The notes below the pieces were generated by a model. That model was not told the origin of the DNA, did not search any database, and saw nothing but the letters and a program-made list of their open reading frames with translations. Below, piece by piece: positions 17,001-24,424 of a stretch of 64,000 nucleotides of DNA. The position numbers were made by a program, and so were the translations under genes. This DNA is from Aldehydirespirator sp965221185. Its GTDB lineage: Bacteria > Actinomycetota > Acidimicrobiia > Acidimicrobiales > Aldehydirespiratoraceae. Where the stretch lies: contig OZ244866.1 in the NCBI GenBank assembly GCA_965221185.1, positions 1,178,001 through 1,242,000 on the forward strand, in the 5' to 3' direction. How positions within the stretch are numbered: position 1 is the stretch's first letter; each line of letters opens with the position of its first letter.

Positions 17001-17480
17001 GAGGTCCCGGTCGACGCGCACATCCCCGCCGACTACATCGGGCGGGAGGCGGCCCGCCTCGAGGCCTACCGCCGCCTCGCCGCGGTCATGGAGCTGTCCG
17101 AGCTGGCCGACATCAGGGCCGAGTGGATCGACCGGTTCGGCCCCGTGCCCGAGGCGGCCGAGGCGCTGCTGTCCATCGGGAGGCTCCGGGTCGAGTGTCT
17201 GCGCCATGGCGTGTCCGAAGTGGTTGTCACCCGCCGCGGCGGCGGCCCGCTGTCGGCGGCGCGCTACGCGGCCCGCCTCTCGCCAGTGGAGCTGCCGGCC
17301 AGCCGCCGGGTGCGGCTTCGACGCCTGTATGGCGACCGAGCACTCCTCAAGGACGAGGCTCGGGAGCTGCACGTCCCGCTGCGGGCCGATGCAGGCCCAG
17401 TGATCGACCAGCTTGTGTCCCTGCTGGCCGGCGTGGTCGCAGCCGAGGCGCCTTCCGACGCCCAGAGGTCGAGCGGCTAG
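14043..17480 (+). CDS. mfd: Transcription-repair coupling factor Mfd
   Basis: Removes RNA polymerase stalled at DNA damage and recruits UvrA. A 1145-residue protein with the UvrB-like N-terminal module, a CarD-like RNA polymerase interaction domain (from the EPGAFVVHQHHGVARFEGM segment, about residue 465), then an SF2 translocase. The Walker A-like motif is VGDVGFGKTEIA near residue 617, DEEQ near 715, and TATPVPRTLEMSL follows. The C-terminal TRCF domain is present. Start GTG 14043 lies 8 bases after pth. A 1416-codon antisense frame covers it and is a composition artefact. Confidence 0.95.
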   Translation: MAPPSDRRDGLRRLLPLLAEHPGLAELLGRRTATLAVPEAARAPAVAGLSGASDRRPLLVAVPARVEAESLAADLGAFLGSDEVEELPAWETLPFERVSPSIQTMGRRCRVLHRMANEARMPAVVVASARALAQFVAAEAAAGPITLSVGDSVDQPGLVQRLSGFGYRREHQVEHRGEMAVRGSIVDVYPSTASAPVRIDFWGDDIDRVAEFSVGDQRSTISMEQVEVYPARELRPDGAMRRRAASLVASQPWGREQWDRLAEGELFEGMESWWPWLVERPAVVPDLLPSGGALILVEPRRLADRVAEILAEEEDLAAGLAKTWNADALGMPRLHAAFDQLVAAADAPVWRLPAAPDGPGVPALAASGWDRVHGSIEPLAARLRDLAAEGYRVVLGAPGSSVARLSGLLAEEGASVESLEATLGRGAVLSEIKLALLAETDVTGRRRAHRPQRTRSRDQRRFLDDLEPGAFVVHQHHGVARFEGMVSRAIGGHEREYLLLAYRGGDRLYVPSDQIASIRHYTGGEAPALSRMGGSDWAAAKSRVRRAVAEIAQELVVLYQRRMTTPGHAFDPDTPWQRELEESFEFQETRDQQLAIDEVKRDMERPVPMDRLLVGDVGFGKTEIAVRAAFKAVQAGRQVAVLVPTTLLAQQHTQTFRDRYGPFPVRVETLSRFLTGGQTREVVRGLEAGEVDVVVGTHRMLSPDVRFKSLGLLIVDEEQRFGVRHKEAIKSMRADVDVLTLTATPVPRTLEMSLTGIRDMSPLDTPPADRQPILTYVGEQADRPAAEAIRRELLREGQVFYVHNRVADIEHVADRVRRLVPEARVAVAHGQMDEGTLERVVLDFADYRYDVLVCTTIIESGIDMPTVNTLVVDRADRLGLGQLHQIRGRVGRSGRRAYAYLFHPVDTVLSEEAYERLKTIGEATQLGSGYRIAMRDLEIRGAGNLLGEAQSGHIAAVGYDLYCRLVNEAVAELRGEAVPEPPEVSIEVPVDAHIPADYIGREAARLEAYRRLAAVMELSELADIRAEWIDRFGPVPEAAEALLSIGRLRVECLRHGVSEVVVTRRGGGPLSAARYAARLSPVELPASRRVRLRRLYGDRALLKDEARELHVPLRADAGPVIDQLVSLLAGVVAAEAPSDAQRSSG

Positions 17481-17527
17481 ACCGCAGCGGCCGAGGATCT
17501 TCGCCTGGCGCTGAGCGAGGCCGTGGT

Positions 17528-17562
17528 CCGAGCGGCCCGTGAGCGCAGCGAACAAGAGCGGG
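17528..17562 (+). repeat. Dispersed 35-bp repeat, copy C
   Basis: Between mfd and the parvulin gene. Similarity to copy E extends about 18 bases upstream (a TGAGCGAGGCCGTG segment) and about 8 bases downstream (GGAAAT), so the full unit is near 60 bp. Confidence 0.8.
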
Positions 17563-17614
17563 AAATGGAACGCTGCGCCGCGAGGAGGTGACAGCCTGTC
17601 TGCGTGGCCGCCGA

Positions 17615-17620
17615 TAGGGT
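17615..17620 (+). promoter_or_regulatory. -10 element (TAGGGT) of the parvulin lipoprotein gene
   Basis: TANNNT hexamer with predicted +1 at 17627, three bases before the GTG at 17630. Confidence 0.45.
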
Positions 17621-17629
17621 TCGGACCTC

Positions 17630-18574
17630 GTGAGCCGGATCCGTCCCATCGCAGCCGCCTGCGCCGTTGCGGCCGCGGCCCTGCTCCTACTGTCTGGGTG
17701 CGGAACCTCACCGGAGCTGGCCGCGGAGGTGGCCGGCGTGGAGTACGCCGCCGACGACCTGGCGGCCTACCTCGCGACCACAGACCCCGACAACGAGGCC
17801 AGGGCGTCACGCGAGCAAGCGGCCGCGTGGTTGACCAACTGGGTGTTCTTCACCGCCCTCGAGCAGGAGCTGGCTCAGCGGGGAATGGTGGTCAGCGACG
17901 AGCACGAGGATCAGGCCGTAGCCGAGGTCACCCAGGCAGACCCGTCGTTCGTGCCCGGCGCCGCCGGAGGCCGCATTGTGATCCGCCAGCGCGCCGTGGT
18001 TCTGGCCGCGTTCGAGTGGATCGAGCGCGAGGCGGCCGACGCGGTCGGCGGCGAACCGCTACGCCATCTGTGCTCCAGGCACATCCTCGTGGGCTCGCAG
18101 GCGGAGGCCGACGAGGTGCTGGCCCTGCTCGGCGCTGGGGAGGAGTTCGGGCTCTTGGCCTTCGACCTCTCGCAAGACCCGGGAAGCGGATCGTTGGGCG
18201 GCGAACTGGGGTGCTATCCGGAGGGCTCCTTAGTGCCGCCCTTCGAGGAGGCCGCCTACGCCGCCGAACCCGGCGAGGCGGTGGTGGCCGAGTCGCAGTT
18301 CGGCTTCCATGTGATCGAGGTGCTCAGCTCCGGGCCCGCGACCGCACAGAACCATCCCCAGATCGACGCAGAAACGCTGGCCGACATGGCCGAGGACGCT
18401 GAGCTGGCCGCTCTACGGGTCGACGACAGCGAGGTGCAGGCCCAGCGCCAGCAGCTGCTGGTCGATCTGCAGGACAGCGTCTTCGAGAACTACGGCCATA
18501 AGGTGCTCGTCGACGATCGCTACGGGCGCTGGGATCCCGACGAGTTCCGGGTGGTCCTGGAGCAGACCGGCTGA
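17630..18574 (+). CDS. Parvulin-type peptidyl-prolyl isomerase lipoprotein (SurA/PrsA-like)
   Basis: A 314-residue exported foldase candidate. The signal peptide ends in the lipobox LLLSGC, so Cys 24 should be lipidated. A SurA N-like helical domain spans residues 30-135. A parvulin domain spans roughly 140-240, with LCSRHILVGSQAEADEVLAL, DPGSGSLGGELGCYPEGSLV and FGFHVIEV, the usual parvulin strands. A short C-terminal helical segment follows. The position between mfd and mazG is where lipoprotein genes such as lpqU are found in mycobacteria, although LpqU is a different family. Confidence 0.88.
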   Translation: MSRIRPIAAACAVAAAALLLLSGCGTSPELAAEVAGVEYAADDLAAYLATTDPDNEARASREQAAAWLTNWVFFTALEQELAQRGMVVSDEHEDQAVAEVTQADPSFVPGAAGGRIVIRQRAVVLAAFEWIEREAADAVGGEPLRHLCSRHILVGSQAEADEVLALLGAGEEFGLLAFDLSQDPGSGSLGGELGCYPEGSLVPPFEEAAYAAEPGEAVVAESQFGFHVIEVLSSGPATAQNHPQIDAETLADMAEDAELAALRVDDSEVQAQRQQLLVDLQDSVFENYGHKVLVDDRYGRWDPDEFRVVLEQTG

Positions 18575-18587
18575 CCGGGGCGGACCA

Positions 18588-19391
18588 GTGGCAGGCAGCG
18601 GTGAACCCGACGGCAGCAGTGCGGTGGGCCGCGCTGACGGCGACTTGAACACAGCCATGCTCCGCTTCGACGAGCTGGTGCGGACCCTGCGCGAGCAATG
18701 CCCCTGGGATCGGGAGCAGACCCACGCCAGTCTGCGGCGGCACTTGCTCGAGGAGGTCTACGAGACGCTTGAGGCCCTCGACGCTCGGGCCGGTCTCGAC
18801 GACAACGATGCGAGCGAAGAGTCGGACGGGCATCTGTGCGAGGAGTTGGGCGACCTGCTGTACCAAGTGTGGTTCCAGGCTCACCTCGCCTCCGAGCGCG
18901 GTGCGTTCGATATTGCTGACGTGGCGAATCGGATCCACGACAAGCTTGTCAGCCGCCATCCGCACGTATTCGGCGACACGGGGGACGGAGGGGCTGGCGT
19001 GGCTGCGGTCGACTGGGACGCCATCAAGCAGCAGGAGAAGGGACGCCAGTCGAGGATGGACGGGATCCCCCACGTGCTGCCCGCGCTGTTGCGTGCGGAC
19101 AAGGTCCTCGACCGGGCCGCGAGGGCAGGTCTCGCGCGGCCACTGGCCGCGGGCGATGCGCAGGAGCGATCGATCCTCGGAGATCCCGAGACAAGCCTGT
19201 CCCAGTTCCGGTCGGGGCCCACCGAGCGGTCTCTCGGTGATCTCCTGCTGGCGGTGGTTGAGATGGGCCGCCAGCACGGAATCGATCCCGAGGCAGCCCT
19301 GCGGGCCAAGACGTGCGACGCAGAGGATCACTATCGAGCGGTCGAGGAAGCGGGCCGCCAGAGGGCGGCGCGCACCGGCATCGACTCTTGA
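18588..19391 (+). CDS. mazG: MazG family nucleoside triphosphate pyrophosphohydrolase
   Basis: Hydrolyses NTPs or dNTPs to monophosphates, a housekeeping function. REQCPWDREQTHASLRRHLL, the EExxE-type LLEEVYETLEAL and the downstream CEELGDLLYQVWFQAHL are the MazG magnesium-binding motifs. A second, degenerate MazG-like half follows around residues 160-250. Start GTG 18588 is 13 bases after the parvulin gene; the first 20 residues are not conserved, so a start further in is possible. In mycobacteria mazG and eno are near neighbours; here a 10-kb island separates them. Confidence 0.9.
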   Translation: MAGSGEPDGSSAVGRADGDLNTAMLRFDELVRTLREQCPWDREQTHASLRRHLLEEVYETLEALDARAGLDDNDASEESDGHLCEELGDLLYQVWFQAHLASERGAFDIADVANRIHDKLVSRHPHVFGDTGDGGAGVAAVDWDAIKQQEKGRQSRMDGIPHVLPALLRADKVLDRAARAGLARPLAAGDAQERSILGDPETSLSQFRSGPTERSLGDLLLAVVEMGRQHGIDPEAALRAKTCDAEDHYRAVEEAGRQRAARTGIDS

Positions 19392-19460
19392 TCATCTGCT
19401 GCTCAATCCTGTCGCAACACTCGCGGAGGCGCATCCAACCCCATCGACGCGCGAGTGTTG

Positions 19461-19494
19461 TATAGTGACGCACGTGTGCAAAACATCCTGCACA
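19461..19494 (+). promoter_or_regulatory. Promoter -10 and palindromic operator of the island plus-strand operon
   Basis: TATAGT at 19461-19466 gives a start near 19473. Directly overlapping and following it is the perfect palindrome TGTGCA-N8-TGCACA (19475-19494), well placed for repression by a helix-turn-helix dimer such as the XRE-type protein encoded at 21001. No clear -35 is visible. Confidence 0.5.
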
Positions 19495-19512
19495 ACGACT
19501 AGCTGTGGCCAC

Positions 19513-19593
19513 ATGTGTCGACGCAGCCCGGAAGCAGCGTCTCAACGGAGGGCGATCGGCCCCGTCGACAGGTCACAGCATGAGATGACATGA
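19513..19593 (+). CDS. Possible 26-residue upstream ORF
   Basis: ATG at 19513, about 40 bases after the predicted transcription start. It ends on a TGA that overlaps the next ATG (ATGA at 19590-19593). No homolog or ribosome-binding site recognised. Listed because it forms a chain of four-base overlaps leading into the ATP-grasp gene. Confidence 0.25.
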   Translation: MCRRSPEAASQRRAIGPVDRSQHEMT

Positions 19594-19700
19594 ACCTCTC
19601 TGCAACTAAGGGATCCGCTCTCCGGTGCCGGCGGGAGGGGTGGCTGGCAGGAGGCTGGTCTGCACTGTCCGGCCGATCAGGCATGTGGAGCCTGCGGTGA
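19590..19700 (+). CDS. Possible 36-residue upstream ORF, Trp-rich
   Basis: ATG at 19590; it ends in TGA at 19698-19700, overlapping the ATP-grasp GTG in a GTGA junction. The peptide begins MNLSATKGSALRCRREG and contains three tryptophans. It could be a leader peptide coupling translation of the operon, a small partner protein, or chance. Confidence 0.28.
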   Translation: MNLSATKGSALRCRREGWLAGGWSALSGRSGMWSLR

Positions 19701-21004
19701 GCCCTCTGACCGACTGGAGAGCCGCTCGCGATCTGACTCGAGCGCTTGCCGCCGCGATCGACAAGAGTGGGGGATCGCCTGCGATCGACCTCAGCGGACT
19801 CATGCGAGGGCCGGACGAGGGCATTGTTCGAGAGACAGACGCTCGCGAGCCAGACTCGCCGGGCGGATGGGGGTACTGGCTTCTCGACGTCACGATCACC
19901 GAGGATGGTTCTATAGCGCTGATTGAAGCGAACGGAAGCAATGGAGCGCTCAACTCCCTCGTCAACGGCGGTATCGGAAGGGTTAACCACATCGTCGACA
20001 AGATCAAGTCGCGTCGATCGATCGGCTTGGAGGGCACGGTGGCAGTTCTCCCTCACGGGCAGCGGTTCCACCACATCCCCGAGTTCATGACCCGAGCGTT
20101 GCAGTTAGTAGCCGCTCTTCGCGAGAAGGTGGTTGATACAGAGCTTCTCGAGTTGGGAGAGGCTCCCAAGAGCCATTGCCTCAATGTGGCCATCGGTGAC
20201 CTTCCGACAGTGGCTAGGAACCTGTATTGCCATCGGCAACTCACCTATCACAACGCTCCAGTTTGCTTCATCCAAAATGGCAACATACTGCCTGAACTGA
20301 TGAGACAGGGACGGTTGAGGAATCTAGGTGACTTGGATCTGACATCATTTCATGAGACGCAAGGAGTATTGCATGCCAACGACAAGGGTAGACAGCAGGA
20401 GTTGTGTCATGGCACTGGTTTCATGAGTCTCGACTGGACAGAAGCTGATGAATTTGATGACTTTATCACAAGGGTAGAACGAATGTTAGATACACGCAAA
20501 CTTGTTGTGATCAAGCCCTCCGTCGGTAGCCAAGGCATTGGCGTCGACTTCGTAGGCCAAGGGGACTCTGTTGTGGCGAAGGTAGGAGCCCAAATCAATG
20601 CGTTGCTCGAGAGTTACGGCAACAACGCCGAGTTGACCGCCTTTCCTCTCCGCGCTTTCGAATGGGTCAAGGCGAAGCCGATCTCTCATTCCTCGAGTAT
20701 TTCGGGGAGTGTGCATCTTTGGGACTTGCGGGTTGAAGTACTGGTGTCTCCTAGAGAGATAAGCGCTGTCCCTGTAATCGCTCGCATCTGTCCAGCTTCA
20801 TACAGTGATGCGCATCCCTACAATCCGGACGCACTGAAGTCGAATCTCAGTGGCCGAGCGCCGACAACAGATTATCTGCTCCCGCCAACTGAACTTTGGA
20901 ACCGACTGGGTGGAGATTATGACCGTTATGGCCGTCCTGTGCTTGATGCTGCGATTGCTTGGGCTGAGCAAGCGGCTGACGACCTTGGGAACGAACGGGA
21001 ATGA
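19697..21004 (+). CDS. ATP-grasp family enzyme of unknown substrate
   Basis: About 435 residues from GTG 19697, which has GGAG six bases upstream; a GTG at 19625 would add 24 residues. LVVIKPSVGSQGIGV supplies the ATP-grasp Lys and glycine-rich loop. WDLRVEVLVS and LKSNLSGRA supply the acidic and Asn metal ligands expected in the C-terminal half. The N-terminal half has GWGYWLLDVTITEDG and LIEANGSNGALNSL, which look like a pre-ATP-grasp domain. ATP-grasp enzymes join a carboxylate to an amine or thiol using ATP. It is the first full gene of the island's plus-strand operon and overlaps the next gene by four bases. Codons become visibly A/T-rich within it. Confidence 0.6.
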   Translation: MSPLTDWRAARDLTRALAAAIDKSGGSPAIDLSGLMRGPDEGIVRETDAREPDSPGGWGYWLLDVTITEDGSIALIEANGSNGALNSLVNGGIGRVNHIVDKIKSRRSIGLEGTVAVLPHGQRFHHIPEFMTRALQLVAALREKVVDTELLELGEAPKSHCLNVAIGDLPTVARNLYCHRQLTYHNAPVCFIQNGNILPELMRQGRLRNLGDLDLTSFHETQGVLHANDKGRQQELCHGTGFMSLDWTEADEFDDFITRVERMLDTRKLVVIKPSVGSQGIGVDFVGQGDSVVAKVGAQINALLESYGNNAELTAFPLRAFEWVKAKPISHSSSISGSVHLWDLRVEVLVSPREISAVPVIARICPASYSDAHPYNPDALKSNLSGRAPTTDYLLPPTELWNRLGGDYDRYGRPVLDAAIAWAEQAADDLGNERE

Positions 21005-22896
21005 CCAATCAGGAAAGACGTCCGCAGTCGGGCCTTCCCCTCCTCATGAGGAATCTACGAAGAGGGGCCAAGCTGACCCAGGAAGAATTTGCAAATGAAC
21101 TAAATCGGAATGGCGCAGATAGAATTGGAAGTGTGAATCGTTGGGACATTAATCGAATAGAAAACGGACACAAGGAGATTTCTGCGGAGTTGGCAGAATA
21201 TGTAGATGCACTAGCGAAATGGCTCCGCAGGACGGAGCCCTACAGTAGTAATCTGGTAAGAAGTGAAGTTCCCAAGGTATTATTCAGGTCTCTAGCGGCT
21301 GAACGGAGAGCTCATGCTATTGAACGGCAGCAGGGTGTCGATATCACAAGATTGGTCAGTGCTCCTGGGTTAGAGCAGCTGTATATTGTGTTGTGCGATA
21401 TGACCGATGTAGCCTCTAGCGTTGCCCTAGGAATTCGTGCGGGAAGCGCTACACCGTTTCGGGTTACCGTAGTCATACCTAAAGTCAGACGTCAAAAGCA
21501 ATTGTTCCAGGTGCCATCCAAGTCTGATGAAGAGGGTGTTGCGGGCGTAAATCAAGGCGATGGCGGGCTCTACCAGGATTATCGGCAGCGCTTAGCAAAG
21601 CATTTGCATGCACAGATCACTCACCTACAGCGGTTGGCCGACCATAGAAGGATCAAGTTGAGCATCTATGAGTCCGACGGAGTATGGAATCCGGTTGTTG
21701 TGGCGATACGACCTGACAGGTCAGGGTGCCTCTATTGGCCTTGTAGCCCCGTACGCGATGAGTCGCTGAAAGAGGAACTACCTGGAGCGGAGGGCGGACC
21801 GGATGTCGCAAACTGGTACCGACGGTGCATCGATGAGATGATATCTGGAAGAGACATTTCGCTGATGTATCATTATGGTGATGTGTTCTTGATTCCTTCG
21901 TTGCATGATAATGAGAACAGAAATGTCTTGGGTGAAGGACTTCGGGTCGACGAGGTCGCAAAACCTCGTCCTAGACTCGAGTCAGTCGAACTCGCGAGGT
22001 TCAGCAATCTTAGCCCGAGGATCAACGCGGATTCTCATATCTACAATTTGTCCGATGAGGAAGCTATGGCCATCGCGATCATATGGTTGAGATGTAGGCG
22101 TATTAGGCACGGCAAGGTGGCTCGTTACTGTGTGTTGCAGGCGCGAGAGCGTGGATCAGAGCTGGCTGATGATAGCATCGAGGTAGGCTCTGAGTACGGT
22201 GAGAGTGGTGCTTTGAGCGATTCCCAGAAGATTGATGGCGCGTCAGAGATCGGCTCACAGAACTCAAGAGTGGGATCCGGGAATGATGGCGGAGTTAGTC
22301 GAAAGTTGTCTCTATTTAACGCACATGTGACTTCGAGTCATCTATATGGTTGTCTATACGAGGCACTGAAACGCAAGTCCGAGGATGACGTCTCCCTGGT
22401 TGTGATTCGGGATCATATCAAACCTAGGGTGAACGGTCACTTGGCTGATGATGTAGCGGTACAATCGGAAGAATTGGCGATTTGGATAGATCAGCTTATC
22501 CAGGATGGTCATGGTAGTCTCGTCGATGCGACAATACGAGAATCGTTTCGTCGTGCTACAGAGGAAGAGCTTCGGGTTTCGTACGGTATCGAACAGGATG
22601 ATCTAAAGAATCTCATCGATGGCGACCTCGAATCAGAAGAGTTCCCGTGGAAGCTTCTGACCAAGAGTGATGGCAATAGACTGTTGACGCGCTCAATATT
22701 TATCGAACTTGCTCCGACAGAGGTCGACAAACTCCACGCCAGGTCAGCGGAGAAGGACGATTGGACATTAGTAGAAATCGAAGAAGATGACCTAATGTCT
22801 GGAAGGATAGATCTTGAAGGTGTAAATGACTATTTGAAAGCCTATATCCTTTCAAGATGCAACGGTAACCTATCCATGAAGGAGCAAGTTGTATGA
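21001..22896 (+). CDS. XRE-type helix-turn-helix protein with long unknown C-terminal region
   Basis: A 631-residue protein. Residues 12-75 form an XRE helix-turn-helix (MRNLRRGAKLTQEEFANEL, then RWDINRIENGHKEIS). The remaining 550 residues match no domain I can name: a beta-rich region (VTVVIPKVRRQ...IKLSIYESDG), a polar low-complexity stretch around residues 395-435, and an acidic C-terminal domain. It may sense a ligand and regulate the operon. ATG overlaps the ATP-grasp stop and its own stop overlaps the HD gene start, both by four bases. It is the most A/T-rich gene in the window, which indicates horizontal acquisition. Confidence 0.6.
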   Translation: MTNQERRPQSGLPLLMRNLRRGAKLTQEEFANELNRNGADRIGSVNRWDINRIENGHKEISAELAEYVDALAKWLRRTEPYSSNLVRSEVPKVLFRSLAAERRAHAIERQQGVDITRLVSAPGLEQLYIVLCDMTDVASSVALGIRAGSATPFRVTVVIPKVRRQKQLFQVPSKSDEEGVAGVNQGDGGLYQDYRQRLAKHLHAQITHLQRLADHRRIKLSIYESDGVWNPVVVAIRPDRSGCLYWPCSPVRDESLKEELPGAEGGPDVANWYRRCIDEMISGRDISLMYHYGDVFLIPSLHDNENRNVLGEGLRVDEVAKPRPRLESVELARFSNLSPRINADSHIYNLSDEEAMAIAIIWLRCRRIRHGKVARYCVLQARERGSELADDSIEVGSEYGESGALSDSQKIDGASEIGSQNSRVGSGNDGGVSRKLSLFNAHVTSSHLYGCLYEALKRKSEDDVSLVVIRDHIKPRVNGHLADDVAVQSEELAIWIDQLIQDGHGSLVDATIRESFRRATEEELRVSYGIEQDDLKNLIDGDLESEEFPWKLLTKSDGNRLLTRSIFIELAPTEVDKLHARSAEKDDWTLVEIEEDDLMSGRIDLEGVNDYLKAYILSRCNGNLSMKEQVV

Positions 22897-23540
22897 CGAC
22901 TGTGGAGACGCAATTGGTTGATGACGATTCCCTTGAGGATATCATCGATTTCTTTAGGTATATTGACAAGCTTAAGCGAGTGTCGCGACAATCATCGCTG
23001 ATACCAAATGGCGATGGGGAATCGACACGTCGTGAGACAGTGGCTGAGCATTCGTGGCACGTTGCCATGCTGGCGCTGCTAATGGAGGACCGGCTGGAGA
23101 AGGATGGCCTAGATGTGGGGAGGATCATTCGGATGCTCCTTGTTCATGACCTAGCGGAGATTATTTCAGGAGATCTGATTCCGTTCGAGCACACGAGGTC
23201 ACAGTTGCACGGGAGAGACGTCAGCGCATCAGAAGAGTTGCTCGAGCTTGCACCGAAGAAGGCTGGTCAGACGTTGCAGAAACTCTTGGCTGAGTTCAGG
23301 CAGAAGGAGACACTCGAAGCAGTTCGAGCTCATTCGCTGGATCGTGCCCATCCGGTTCTGATGAATATCGCGAATGGTGGGGACGTGTGGATTCGAAATG
23401 ATGTGCCAGCAGCGTATGTGCGTGGCAAGATGATCGGATTCATTCAAGACACAGATCCAGAGTTCTATTCTTATCTGGCGTCTCAACTGGATGATGCTGA
23501 AAGCAAAGGCTTCTTTCCGGTAACGGAGGTAACAGAATAG
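22893..23540 (+). CDS. HD-domain phosphohydrolase, 5'-deoxynucleotidase (YfbR/HDDC2)-like
   Basis: A 215-residue HD protein. IDKLKRVSRQ, RRETVAEHSWHVAMLALL (metal-binding His), MLLVHDLAEIISGDL (the HD pair) and the C-terminal HSLDRAHPVLMNIANGGDVW follow the order seen in YfbR and HDDC2 nucleotidases, which remove phosphate from deoxynucleoside monophosphates. The match is in motif order and spacing, so a nucleotide or nucleotide-like phosphate ester is the likely substrate. It overlaps the preceding XRE-type gene by four bases and shares its A/T-rich codon use. Confidence 0.75.
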   Translation: MTTVETQLVDDDSLEDIIDFFRYIDKLKRVSRQSSLIPNGDGESTRRETVAEHSWHVAMLALLMEDRLEKDGLDVGRIIRMLLVHDLAEIISGDLIPFEHTRSQLHGRDVSASEELLELAPKKAGQTLQKLLAEFRQKETLEAVRAHSLDRAHPVLMNIANGGDVWIRNDVPAAYVRGKMIGFIQDTDPEFYSYLASQLDDAESKGFFPVTEVTE

Positions 23541-23563
23541 ATGGATGAGGCGAGGAAGTGGTG

Positions 23564-24376
23564 ATGACCAACAGAGAGAGAAGGGGAAACATGGAGAGTT
23601 CGAGCACTGTTCGGGCAGAATGTCTGACGAATCTCACTCGCGGGGTGTCGTATCCCCTCGCGAGCTATCCGCCCGTGCTGGCCTTGACTCTGTTACGACG
23701 AGCGCCTGCCGGACTAGAGATACTTGCGGGCGTGCGATCAAAGGCGACGAATCTCACGCACCAAGACGTTGTGAGCGTGCCAACGAAGCGCGTAGCAGAC
23801 CCCGATTGCCCCGGACTGTGGTTGGATGCCAGAGGACCGGGAGCGGGCTCACAGGATGTTCGCTCAGATCTCTTCCAATGCCCGGACCCGCATGCAGCAC
23901 GGATGCGGCTGCAGTTCTGGGTCGAGTATCTGCTAATGCTCAAGCTCGGCGTCTCGGACGCGATGGAACAGGGCGAGCTTAAGATCGATCTCGCCGACCT
24001 GGGCGTGTGGCAGGGACTGAGCCTGATTGACTATGACCAGGGCTGCGATGTCACAGAGCCGTTGACCATGTTCAACGCGCTGGCCTATGTGGAACATGGC
24101 AGCGAACTCTTCCCGGCGCAGACAGTGAGCTATGACCCGCTGGCTTGGGTGCGCGTCGAGCACTTCGAGCACGCAGTGCGGAACAAGGACATCTTCGCAT
24201 TGGGATTGGACGTTGATCCGCTGGCAAGCATTGAGATGTGTATTCGCGGACTCTGTGTCGAGACCACCATGCTGATGCTCGAGAAGGCCGGAGTATTGAG
24301 CAGCGGCGCAAGGCAGGCGACAGGCCTGTCGCCTGTATCAACCGGACCGGCCGGCGCCCTGCGGAAGGCCGTGTAG
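23564..24376 (+). CDS. Conserved hypothetical protein of the island operon
   Basis: A 270-residue protein from ATG 23564 (AGGAA six bases upstream); ATG 23591 with AAGGGG is an equally good start. The segment ILAGVRSKATNLTHQDVVSV followed by PTKRV recalls the first strands of Nudix-fold proteins, but no Nudix box (GX5EX7REUXEEXGU) is present. The C-terminal part contains TVSYDPLAWVRVEHFEHA and a final helix with two Cys. I do not assign a function. G/C content returns towards the chromosomal level within this gene, so the operon may be a composite. Confidence 0.5.
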   Translation: MTNRERRGNMESSSTVRAECLTNLTRGVSYPLASYPPVLALTLLRRAPAGLEILAGVRSKATNLTHQDVVSVPTKRVADPDCPGLWLDARGPGAGSQDVRSDLFQCPDPHAARMRLQFWVEYLLMLKLGVSDAMEQGELKIDLADLGVWQGLSLIDYDQGCDVTEPLTMFNALAYVEHGSELFPAQTVSYDPLAWVRVEHFEHAVRNKDIFALGLDVDPLASIEMCIRGLCVETTMLMLEKAGVLSSGARQATGLSPVSTGPAGALRKAV

Positions 24377-24424
24377 TTCGAGAAGGCGGGATCCTGGGGA
24401 GCGTCGTCGCGGCAGGCATCGCTC

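Noticed and set aside
13560..17810. A 1416-codon minus-strand frame opposite pth, mfd and the parvulin gene
   Set aside because: It lies exactly over strongly conserved plus-strand genes and has only the biased composition expected of antisense G/C-rich sequence.
19590..21004. Graspetide-type RiPP cluster (short peptide plus ATP-grasp)
   Set aside because: The 36-residue peptide has no repeated acidic core motif and no leader similarity to known graspetides; kept only as one option for the mini-ORF.
23564..24376. Nudix hydrolase
   Set aside because: An SVPTKRV-type strand is suggestive, but there is no Nudix box, so a catalytic Nudix assignment cannot be supported.
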